NCBI GenBank assembly: GCA_016282455.1
Contig: JAEEKM010000022.1
Coordinates: 1 to 8,744 of the forward strand
Direction of reading: 5' to 3'
DNA length: 8,744 nt
Source of the DNA: Treponema sp.
GTDB taxonomy: Bacteria > Spirochaetota > Spirochaetia > Treponematales > Treponemataceae
Below are positions 1-4,917 of this stretch, one piece after another (the first letter of the stretch is position 1; every line of letters begins with the position of its first letter). The position numbers and the translations under genes are program-made. The notes under the pieces were generated by a model that searched no databases, had not been told where the DNA came from, and saw only the letters and a list, made by a program, of their open reading frames with translations.

Positions 1-181
1 TCAGATAGTCCTCTAATATCTGCTTTGACACTCCCCTTTTTCTTGAAGCATGATAAATGTATCCGTCAAAGTAGATTCCCACGTGACTGTATTTTTCTGT
101 TGTTTCAATAATCGCTTTGGATAAGTCAGATTGGTCACTCATAAAAAGCAGGTCGCCGTTTTGTAATATACTTTTGTTCAT
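1..181 (-). CDS. Permuted papain-like hydrolase, YiiX/C92 type (3' end outside window)
   Basis: Only the first 60 codons are inside the window; the gene runs off the left edge. The visible part reads N-G-D-L-L-F near residues 8-13, then S-H-V-G-I near residues 36-40, then Y-H-A-S and a G-V pair. This is the pattern of the YiiX/YaeF group of permuted NlpC/P60-like enzymes, in which the His of SHVG is catalytic and the Cys comes later, here out of view. Members are thought to hydrolyse amide or ester bonds in lipids or cell-wall material; the substrate here is unknown. No signal peptide is visible. The ATG follows an AGGGG Shine-Dalgarno site that overlaps the stop codon of the lipoprotein gene upstream (8 nt gap), so the two are very likely cotranscribed and coupled. 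The family call is fairly good; the exact function is open. Confidence 0.72.
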   Translation of the reverse strand, partial: MNKSILQNGDLLFMSDQSDLSKAIIETTEKYSHVGIYFDGYIYHASRKRGVSKQILEDYL

Positions 182-189
182 CTCTACCC

Positions 190-747
190 CTAATACTTCA
201 CTCTCATTCTTCCGAACGCCTTAAATCTTGAATCATCTTCTGGATAATCACGGTAAGAAACACCGTCAATATCATTTATGCCATCACCATTTGTATCTTT
301 CTGAGTACTGTCAATAAAATAGATTTTTCCGTTTTCTATCTTTTCAAAAAGAGCTATGTGAGTTACTGAATTACTGTTGGCTTCTCCCATGAAAATCAGA
401 TTTCCTTTCTTCAAATCTGCCTTATCAATGTGAGTTGAAGCATTAGTATACATGTAATTTGCGGTCATGTCAGATACCAGAAGCTGGTACTTTGTATCTA
501 CCAGGGCATACTTGTAACACATGATTATCAGACCGGAACAGTCTATCTGAATTGCACGAACCGGGTCCTGACCTCCCAAATGATATTCTGTATCTGACTG
601 CTCATATAATTCTGCAAAGCTATAGGCACGTTCTGATATTGCATCAGGCGCATCAATTTCTGTAAAAGAAGTTTTATCGTCAGTTCCATTATTACATGAG
701 ATGATTAAAAAAGACAAAGCGACAATCAGATATCTTCTTATTTTCAT
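190..747 (-). CDS. NlpC/P60-family lipoprotein, putative cell-wall hydrolase
   Basis: A 185-residue protein. Residues 1-18 form a lipoprotein signal peptide: K-I-R-R, a hydrophobic run, then the lipobox I-I-S-C with Cys18 as the lipidated residue. The NlpC/P60 core follows, with D-C-S-G-L-I around Cys70 as nucleophile and S-V-T-H-I-A-L-F around His130 as catalytic base. Known family members cut peptide bonds in peptidoglycan stem peptides. The third catalytic residue is not obvious: the usual H/N/Q position appears to be in Y-F-I-D-S near 143-147. Just after it, residues 151-162 (D-T-N-G-D-G-I-N-D-I-D-G) look like an EF-hand or thrombospondin type 3 calcium loop, unusual for a short NlpC/P60 enzyme. 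The gene starts 1 nt after the crcB stop and ends 8 nt before the YiiX-type gene, so it is the middle gene of a tight operon. Start is an ATG behind GGAAAG. Confidence 0.82.
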   Translation of the reverse strand: MKIRRYLIVALSFLIISCNNGTDDKTSFTEIDAPDAISERAYSFAELYEQSDTEYHLGGQDPVRAIQIDCSGLIIMCYKYALVDTKYQLLVSDMTANYMYTNASTHIDKADLKKGNLIFMGEANSNSVTHIALFEKIENGKIYFIDSTQKDTNGDGINDIDGVSYRDYPEDDSRFKAFGRMRVKY

Positions 748-748
748 C

Positions 749-1117
749 CTACTTTCCTACAATCACTTGCCCTGCAAATGCCAGCCCTACTCCTGCAACC
801 ACGCTCAGTACAACATATAAAACAGCAAGTCCGATATGTCCTGTCTTGATAAGAGTCTCTGTTTCCAGGGCAAAGGTTGAAAAAGTTGTAAAGCCACCGC
901 ATAATCCGGTCTTTATAAAGAGCACTGTCTTTGGGGAAAGCGAACTGTTCTTTACTGCAAGTGCGGCAATCAGGCCAATTACAAAACAGCCAAGAAGATT
1001 TATCACTAGGGTCTTTACCGGAAAGGTAAATGGTTCTTTGAGGGGAATCAGACCTATCAGATATCTGAGGCAGGCTCCGATTCCACCTCCTAATGCTACT
1101 ACTAAACAATTCAACAT
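749..1117 (-). CDS. crcB: Fluoride ion channel FluC/CrcB
   Basis: The 122-residue length is normal for single-domain CrcB/FluC. Four hydrophobic segments are visible, roughly residues 3-22, 34-55, 65-85 and 95-118. Family motifs are intact: G-G-G-I-G-A-x-x-R-Y (10-19), N40-L-L-G-C-F-V-I-G with the pore Asn, and G-G-F-T-T-F-S-T-F (74-82) with the Phe and Thr/Ser residues that line the fluoride path. Known family proteins act as dual-topology dimers in the inner membrane and export fluoride. A single copy is present here, as expected for a self-pairing dual-topology form. ATG start with AGGA 5 nt upstream. It is the first gene of a three-gene run with the lipoprotein and the YiiX-type hydrolase. 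I looked for a fluoride riboswitch in the 194-nt leader and could not fit one. Confidence 0.95.
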   Translation of the reverse strand: MLNCLVVALGGGIGACLRYLIGLIPLKEPFTFPVKTLVINLLGCFVIGLIAALAVKNSSLSPKTVLFIKTGLCGGFTTFSTFALETETLIKTGHIGLAVLYVVLSVVAGVGLAFAGQVIVGK

Positions 1118-1140
1118 ATTAATCCTAATACCTGCATATC

Positions 1141-1169
1141 ATATTACTGTTTTGTCCACATTTTGTCCT
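1141..1169 (-). promoter_or_regulatory. Possible promoter of the crcB operon with GGACAAAA direct repeat
   Basis: On the minus strand AGGACA (1164-1169) lies 17 nt before TAATAT (1141-1146), each matching the sigma-70 consensus at four of six positions, about 24 nt before the crcB ATG. The octamer GGACAAAA occurs twice, 11 bp apart (1161-1168 and 1150-1157), overlapping the -35 and spacer. The repeats could be an operator on one face of the helix. Weak evidence. Confidence 0.35.
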
Positions 1170-1172
1170 GGG

Positions 1173-1217
1173 CTGCAGCAAATGCCAGATACCCTTGCAA
1201 GTTCAATGTTGCTGCAG
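1173..1217. repeat. 9-bp inverted repeat (CTGCAGCAA / TTGCTGCAG)
   Basis: CTGCAGCAA at 1173-1181 is matched exactly by its reverse complement at 1209-1217, with a 27-nt loop. It lies in the crcB leader upstream of the candidate promoter. It could be an operator or an RNA fold; no known element was recognised. Confidence 0.45.
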
Positions 1218-1253
1218 AGAGGTTTGTGATTGTGTACTGCTTACCTTCAAGAT

Positions 1254-1277
1254 AGCAGACATATATCCTGCTTTTTT
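1254..1277 (+). terminator. Terminator-like hairpin on the plus strand
   Basis: AGCAG (1254-1258) pairs with CTGCT (1268-1272) over a 9-nt loop and is followed by a T run ending at 1277. The T run is on the plus strand, although every gene here is on the minus strand, so it would stop antisense transcription only. The stem is short. Confidence 0.3.
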
Positions 1278-1311
1278 ATTGTTCCGTTTTTACACTTTAT
1301 ACTTCTTCCTC

Positions 1312-2310
1312 TTACGCCACCCGCATTTCCTGAGTATCCATGACTTCGGTGGCAAGTTTGAGCCAGCTCTGAACTTCTATCTTGTATTTTGAACAAAGGC
1401 TTGCAATTTCTTCGTTATCAACCATTCCGTATAAGGGAGATGTTTCCAGGACCTGCAGGTCTTCTGTTGCATCCTCGTAGGAATATTCTTCTGACTCCGG
1501 TTCTTCGGAGGCATTCGTGTAGCCAAACTGAGCAAGTAATTCAGGCGGGAGGAAACTTGCAAATGAGCAGTTGTATTCTGCTTCTTCCTTCTTTTTGTTT
1601 ACAGGATTTTCTTTTGAAGGATTGATGTATTCAAAGTCGGGGTCCAGGCTTTCCGTGCAGAACAATTTATGAAGTATGCGGGCAGTGTTGTATGAATCAC
1701 TCAAAGCAGAATGAACCTGTCCCTTAAAATCCATCTGCAGAAGGCGCATTGCTGATTCAAGTCCAACTGGGGTTTTAGAAGAAACGAGTTTTCCGAAAAT
1801 ATTCTGCAAATCGACAAAATCATGGAGAGTTCCAAAAAGGTCATAGCGGTGTTTTCCCTTTGCTTCAAGTTCAGACCAGAGCTGATTATAGTCAGTCCTG
1901 CTCCAGCAAAAAGTTGTAATGTCCCCTTCACCACGCCAGTAGCAGAACTTGTCAAAAACAGTAATAAAGTCATCCGCCTTTTTGAGATTCTTGTTTGAAA
2001 TGCCTGTAAGTTTATTGATTGTGCCGTTCACTGAACTGTAAACGGGTTTCACATAAGAGCTGAATTCACTGAGCATGTTATAGTTTTCATCCAGCATCAC
2101 GGCACCAAACTGAATCACTTCGCCGTTAGCACCCGGGACAAGTCCTCTCTGAGATGGGCTGAACTCCGTCATTTCAAGATCAATGCATACATAGCGTTTG
2201 GCAGGAACCTTTTGTTTCTTCTCAGGCTTTGGCAAATCCAGTTTGATTTTGTTCAGATTAATTCCATAAGAATACACATTTGCGGTATCCATAACATCAT
2301 CTCTTCTCAT
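1312..2310 (-). CDS. DEDDh 3'-5' exonuclease (DnaQ/RNase T-like) with C-terminal extension
   Basis: A 332-residue protein. Residues 38-218 form a DnaQ-like exonuclease fold with all five catalytic positions visible: Asp44 and Glu46 (I-D-L-E-M), Asp140 (W-S-R-T-D), and His200 with Asp205 (H-S-A-L-S-D). These bind two metal ions and remove nucleotides from 3' ends of DNA or RNA. The exo I block I-D-L-E-M-T and the spacing resemble the KapD-like or ERI-like group more than the polymerase III epsilon chain, so the substrate could be RNA or DNA. Residues 1-37 are a lysine- and proline-rich leader. Residues 219-332 are an added tail: an acidic stretch (about 268-285) and a helical end (about 298-328) with no recognised domain. 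Start: ATG behind AGGGGG with 6-nt spacing; an in-frame ATG at codon 7 is less well placed. It has its own promoter and is not tightly linked to the gene upstream. Confidence 0.85.
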   Translation of the reverse strand: MRRDDVMDTANVYSYGINLNKIKLDLPKPEKKQKVPAKRYVCIDLEMTEFSPSQRGLVPGANGEVIQFGAVMLDENYNMLSEFSSYVKPVYSSVNGTINKLTGISNKNLKKADDFITVFDKFCYWRGEGDITTFCWSRTDYNQLWSELEAKGKHRYDLFGTLHDFVDLQNIFGKLVSSKTPVGLESAMRLLQMDFKGQVHSALSDSYNTARILHKLFCTESLDPDFEYINPSKENPVNKKKEEAEYNCSFASFLPPELLAQFGYTNASEEPESEEYSYEDATEDLQVLETSPLYGMVDNEEIASLCSKYKIEVQSWLKLATEVMDTQEMRVA

Positions 2311-2338
2311 AAAAGGCCCCCTGTTTTAAGCTTTATGA

Positions 2339-2366
2339 TTTATAGTATAAAGCACAAGGGTGCCAA
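2339..2366 (-). promoter_or_regulatory. Promoter of the exonuclease gene
   Basis: On the minus strand TTGGCA (2361-2366) is separated by 16 nt from TATAAA (2339-2344), about 28 nt before the exonuclease ATG. Both hexamers are close to the sigma-70 consensus. The -35 hexamer sits inside the hairpin at 2360-2376, so that dyad could also be an operator. Confidence 0.55.
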
Positions 2367-2390
2367 TGAACGGCACTGTGATTTTTTTTT
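2353..2390 (+). terminator. Hairpin with nine-T tract on the plus strand
   Basis: GTGCC (2360-2364) pairs with GGCAC (2372-2376) around a 7-nt loop. The stem can extend with CACA (2353-2356) and TGTG (2377-2380) after an AGG bulge. Nine T residues follow at 2382-2390. It has the layout of an intrinsic terminator on the plus strand; on the minus strand the same hairpin lies just after the DUF72 stop but lacks a good U tract. Confidence 0.45.
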
Positions 2391-3192
2391 ACTCTACCCC
2401 GCCCATCATCTCTTTAAGCCTGAGTCCGTTCTTTGCACCGCTGCCGTTGGGATGATTGTTAAAATAAACCTGAACTTTTTTTCCTTCAAGTTTTGCCTTT
2501 TCTATTATCTGAACAAAACGGGAGAGTTCACTTTCTGAATAATCATAAGAATAACGGGCACTGCCATTATAAGATTCACCCGCAGCGTACCAGGCCCCTT
2601 CATTTCTTCCGTGCAGACGTATGTAAGCATTGCTTCCAATAAAGGGAGTTTTTACGGCCATTCCGTCAGGTAGATTTTTTAACTGAGGCATGTCACAGAA
2701 CACAATTCCGGCATTCCGTTTTTCAAGCCCTTCAAAAACTGATTCCCTGATCCATTCCCTGTGCCTGAACTCAATCACCACAGGGTAGCCTTCAAACTGC
2801 CCTATCACTTTTGCAAGGTAAATGCGGTTCTCATTTGTGTAATGAAAACTTTCAGGAAACTGAAACAAGACTGCAGAAAGACTTTCTTTTTCGTTCAGAG
2901 GTTTTAGTGCGTCCTTAAAATCTTCCGCCACCACCTGCCATTCAGTCCCTGTTTCATGAGTCAGAAGTCTGTTTGCCTTTACGCTAAAACTCAGTCTCCC
3001 CTCAGACCGCTCATAAAAAGTCAGCATTCGTTCCGCCGTCGGCATATTGTAAAAAGTATTATTCAGCTCCAGTGCGTTAAACTTTGTCGCATAATAAGAG
3101 AGAAAATCTTTCCGCTTCAAATCTTCTGGGTAAAAGACTCCCTTCCACTCGGGGTAATCATAGCCGCTGGTGCCGATTAAAAGCTCTGACAT
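2389..3192 (-). CDS. DUF72 (YecE-like) family protein
   Basis: A 267-residue protein, about the usual size for DUF72. Family motifs in order: G-T-S-G-Y-D-Y-P-E-W-K-G (7-18) with F-Y-P, E-L-N-N-T-F-Y-N-M-P (42-51), E-F-R-H-R-E-W (141-147), R-L-H-G-R-N (192-197) and V-Y-F-N-N-H-P-N-G-S-G-A-K-N (242-255). The family has a TIM-barrel fold with conserved acidic and His residues in the barrel mouth, which suggests an enzyme; its substrate is not established, and a link to nucleic-acid processing is only a guess. The ATG directly follows the TAA of the DUF1653 gene with no gap, and the ribosome site lies in that gene's last codons, so translation is coupled. The stop is followed by an A-rich stretch and the hairpin at 2353-2380. 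Confidence 0.9.
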   Translation of the reverse strand: MSELLIGTSGYDYPEWKGVFYPEDLKRKDFLSYYATKFNALELNNTFYNMPTAERMLTFYERSEGRLSFSVKANRLLTHETGTEWQVVAEDFKDALKPLNEKESLSAVLFQFPESFHYTNENRIYLAKVIGQFEGYPVVIEFRHREWIRESVFEGLEKRNAGIVFCDMPQLKNLPDGMAVKTPFIGSNAYIRLHGRNEGAWYAAGESYNGSARYSYDYSESELSRFVQIIEKAKLEGKKVQVYFNNHPNGSGAKNGLRLKEMMGGVE

Positions 3193-3432
3193 TTACACTT
3201 CATCCACCAGTTCAAAGCGCCACTTCTGTTTTACATCAGGGTACTTCTCGTGATCTACTTCGGACAAAAACATTCCCTTCTCCCGAATCCAGAGCGAATT
3301 GTCTCCGTAAAGCCTGCGGTAGACCACATACTCTTCCTTCGTCTCCGAATGAAAAGCCACATCCTCAACAATGTAATACCTGTTCTTAAAATGCTTATAT
3401 ATTCCGTGGATTTTTACTTCGCGTTCTTCCAT
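3193..3432 (-). CDS. DUF1653 family protein
   Basis: A 79-residue protein that is almost entirely one DUF1653 domain: I-H-G-I-Y-K-H-F-K (8-16), A-F-H-S-E-T (26-31), V-V-Y-R-R-L-Y-G (36-43), L-W-I-R-E-K-G-M-F (47-55) and a final W-R-F. It is a small beta-rich domain of unknown role with conserved aromatic and basic residues, suggesting ligand or nucleic-acid binding (inference). An upstream TTG (3489) or ATG (3474) in frame would lengthen it, but this ATG is preferred: it follows AAGGTG with 8-nt spacing, the domain starts right after it, and the -35 and -10 hexamers of a good promoter lie inside the extended frame. The stop abuts the DUF72 start, so the two proteins are probably made together. 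Confidence 0.85.
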   Translation of the reverse strand: MEEREVKIHGIYKHFKNRYYIVEDVAFHSETKEEYVVYRRLYGDNSLWIREKGMFLSEVDHEKYPDVKQKWRFELVDEV

Positions 3433-3459
3433 AAAAACTTCACCTTCTTTATAAATATT

Positions 3460-3489
3460 TTTATACGGGGCCATTTTTGCTTCCGTCAA
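3460..3489 (-). promoter_or_regulatory. Promoter of the DUF1653-DUF72 pair
   Basis: On the minus strand TTGACG (3484-3489) is 18 nt from TATAAA (3460-3465), each matching the consensus at five of six bases. The predicted start lies shortly before the AAGGTG ribosome site (3441-3446) of the DUF1653 gene. This suggests that the pair can be transcribed apart from the ADP-ribose genes upstream. Confidence 0.6.
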
Positions 3490-3581
3490 AAAGTTTATTC
3501 TGGCTGTTTACTTTCTTTCCCCTTTTTATTTTATCTGTAAACGCCTGTTTTATAAAGCCCCTGATGGAAAATCCCATGTTT

Positions 3582-4004
3582 TCATTTACCTTCCAGAAGT
3601 TCCAGAGTCTTTTTGTCTTTTTTGCCGTCAAAAAATTTTTCGAGGACTTTTTCAAAAACATCTGTCTCTGGGGAGCTTTCTGCAAAAAGGGTCATGCAGG
3701 ATTTTAACTTGAGGTCATCAGGGTAGCCCATTACTTTTTCTGCATCAGAACATTGCAGGGCAAGAAGTGCTTCTGAAATTTCTACAAGCCTCTTTTTTAA
3801 AAGTTCATCTTCAATATATGCCTTAGCCTCTGCCCTACCCTCAATTCCATAAAACCTGGATATTTCACTATAGCCCAGTCCTTTTAGCTGAGGGAAAATA
3901 TACCACATCCAGTGACTTTCCTTGCGGCCGTTTTTTATTTCTGCAAGTGCCTGTGCGTAATCTCTTTCCTGCGCTTTTTTAAATCTCTCCAGATTAAAAG
4001 TCAT
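3582..4004 (-). CDS. DUF1810 family protein
   Basis: A 140-residue protein covering the whole DUF1810 domain. Diagnostic blocks: L-E-R-F-K-K-A-Q (5-12), S-H-W-M-W-Y-I-F-P-Q-L-K-G-L-G-Y-S (30-46), Y-G-I-x6-A-K-A-Y (52-63) and D-D-L-K-L-K-S-C-M-T-L-F-A (96-108). It is mostly helical and soluble. The family is common in bacteria but has no settled biochemical role. A longer frame is open to 4046, but the ATG at 4004 is chosen because it follows AAGGGAGG with 7-nt spacing and gives the standard family length. The start lies inside the end of the glycohydrolase gene (11-nt overlap), so the two are translationally coupled. The coupling hints at a role with ADP-ribose chemistry; that is inference from context only. 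Confidence 0.9.
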   Translation of the reverse strand: MTFNLERFKKAQERDYAQALAEIKNGRKESHWMWYIFPQLKGLGYSEISRFYGIEGRAEAKAYIEDELLKKRLVEISEALLALQCSDAEKVMGYPDDLKLKSCMTLFAESSPETDVFEKVLEKFFDGKKDKKTLELLEGK

Positions 4005-4824
4005 TTTCACGCCTCCCTTTTTTTGCAGGAATCTGATGTTTTTCAAATTCCTTCATAACCTGATGCATGTCTTCTTTGGTAAACTCATAGGCTTTTTTCT
4101 TAAACTCTTCCGGTAAACCAAAAAATGCTTCTCCCATGCTGGCGGCAATATCCGTTAAAGTATCGCAGTCACCACCGAGACTTACTGCAGTGCGGATTAC
4201 ATCTTCAAAATCTTTTCCTTCTAAGAAAGCAGTAATTGCTTCAGGGCAGGTTCCCTGGCAGCTTTCTACATGGCGGTAGTTCGGGCGGATCTGATCACAG
4301 GTGCGGCTTAAGTCATAGCCAAACTCACGCTGAACGTATTCCTTAATCTCTGCCTTTGACTTACCGTTTCTTGAAAGCCATATAACTGAGGCAATTGATT
4401 CTGCCCCCTTTACGCCTTCCGGATGATTATGAGTTACCTCTGCAGACCAGCGGGCAACTTCACGGGTTCTTTCCAGACTTTCAAAGAGCCAGCCTGCTGA
4501 ACTCACCCTCATTGCAGAACCGTTACCCCAACTGCCATAAGGCTCAGTCTCTTCGTTAAAAAGCCACTTGCGAAATCTTCCGCCGTAACCTGCAAGAGGA
4601 TACTTGTGTCCCCACAACTGCATGCTTCTTATCATTGAAGTTTTCATTGTAGCTTCATCTGCGTCAAGACCTGCCTTTAAAATTCCGTCACAGACTGCAA
4701 TAGTCATTACTGAATCATCTGTAAAAAACGGCTTTTTACTGAACAAAGGAAAATCTTTTGTCTTTGGACTTCTGTCAAACTCATAGGGCTCACCGATAAT
4801 ATCACCTAAAATTGCTCCGTACAT
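3994..4824 (-). CDS. ADP-ribosylglycohydrolase (DraG/ARH family)
   Basis: A 276-residue protein of normal family size. Metal-binding motifs are intact: F-T-D-D-S-V-M-T (34-41, with Thr35, Asp36, Asp37) and G-G-D-C-D-T (217-222, with Asp219, Asp221, Thr222). Other family blocks: G-A-I-L-G-D near the start, G-E-P-Y-E (11-15), G-N-G-S-A-M-R (100-106) and T-H-N-H-P-E-G (131-137). Known members use two Mg or Mn ions to remove ADP-ribose from arginine or serine side chains, or from other ADP-ribosylated molecules. The target here is unknown, and no ADP-ribosyltransferase is visible in the window. ATG with AGGAGG 5 nt upstream. Upstream (93 nt) is the macrodomain gene; downstream is the overlapping DUF1810 gene. 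A CTGTTTT/AAAACAG palindrome sits just before the ribosome site. Confidence 0.93.
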   Translation of the reverse strand: MYGAILGDIIGEPYEFDRSPKTKDFPLFSKKPFFTDDSVMTIAVCDGILKAGLDADEATMKTSMIRSMQLWGHKYPLAGYGGRFRKWLFNEETEPYGSWGNGSAMRVSSAGWLFESLERTREVARWSAEVTHNHPEGVKGAESIASVIWLSRNGKSKAEIKEYVQREFGYDLSRTCDQIRPNYRHVESCQGTCPEAITAFLEGKDFEDVIRTAVSLGGDCDTLTDIAASMGEAFFGLPEEFKKKAYEFTKEDMHQVMKEFEKHQIPAKKGRRENDF

Positions 4825-4833
4825 GTGTACCTC

Positions 4834-4855
4834 CTGTTTTATTAAAAACAGTATA
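4834..4855 (-). promoter_or_regulatory. Palindrome and possible -10 before the glycohydrolase gene
   Basis: CTGTTTT (4834-4840) and AAAACAG (4845-4851) form a perfect 7-bp inverted repeat around four A/T bases, ending next to the AGGAGG site. A TATACT -10-like hexamer (4850-4855, minus strand) overlaps its edge; no good -35 was found. It could be an operator or an RNA hairpin close to the ribosome site. The half-sites resemble CTGT...ACAG of LexA boxes, but the spacing is 10 instead of 8. Confidence 0.4.
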
Positions 4856-4876
4856 TCCCGAAAACTTTTTTCCCTG

Positions 4877-4893
4877 GTCGCAGACTCTGCGAC
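4877..4893. repeat. GC-rich 7-bp hairpin between macrodomain and glycohydrolase genes
   Basis: GTCGCAG (4877-4883) and CTGCGAC (4887-4893) pair perfectly with a 3-nt loop. On the minus strand it is flanked by T-rich and A-rich runs (about 4900-4906 and 4865-4871) that could extend the stem. It may attenuate readthrough from the macrodomain gene. As a classic terminator it fits the plus strand better (TCTTTT follows). Confidence 0.45.
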
Positions 4894-4917
4894 TCTTTTA
4901 AAAAACTAAAAGTCTCC

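Larger units (their letters stand above)
1118..1311. other. Intergenic region between the exonuclease gene and crcB
   Basis: No gene or known RNA is seen in these 194 bp. The region contains a possible crcB promoter with a pair of direct repeats, a 9-bp inverted repeat with a long loop, and a hairpin followed by T residues on the plus strand. Each is listed separately. It does not fit the fluoride riboswitch consensus on the minus strand. Confidence 0.6.

Noticed and set aside
744..1229. Open frames on both strands overlapping crcB
   Set aside because: The crcB frame has all family motifs and a ribosome site; the others have none and are shadows.
1118..1311. Fluoride riboswitch ahead of crcB
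   Set aside because: The conserved GGCGAUGG-like start and the pseudoknot blocks could not be placed on the minus strand.
1701..1973. 90-residue open frame inside the exonuclease gene
   Set aside because: It lies within the catalytic domain coding sequence in another frame and has no recognisable domain.
3433..3489. Longer DUF1653 protein from a TTG at 3489
   Set aside because: The extension covers a strong promoter and lies outside the domain; the ATG at 3432 has the better ribosome site.
4834..4851. LexA/SOS box
   Set aside because: The CTGT and ACAG half-sites are 10 nt apart instead of 8, and no SOS gene follows.
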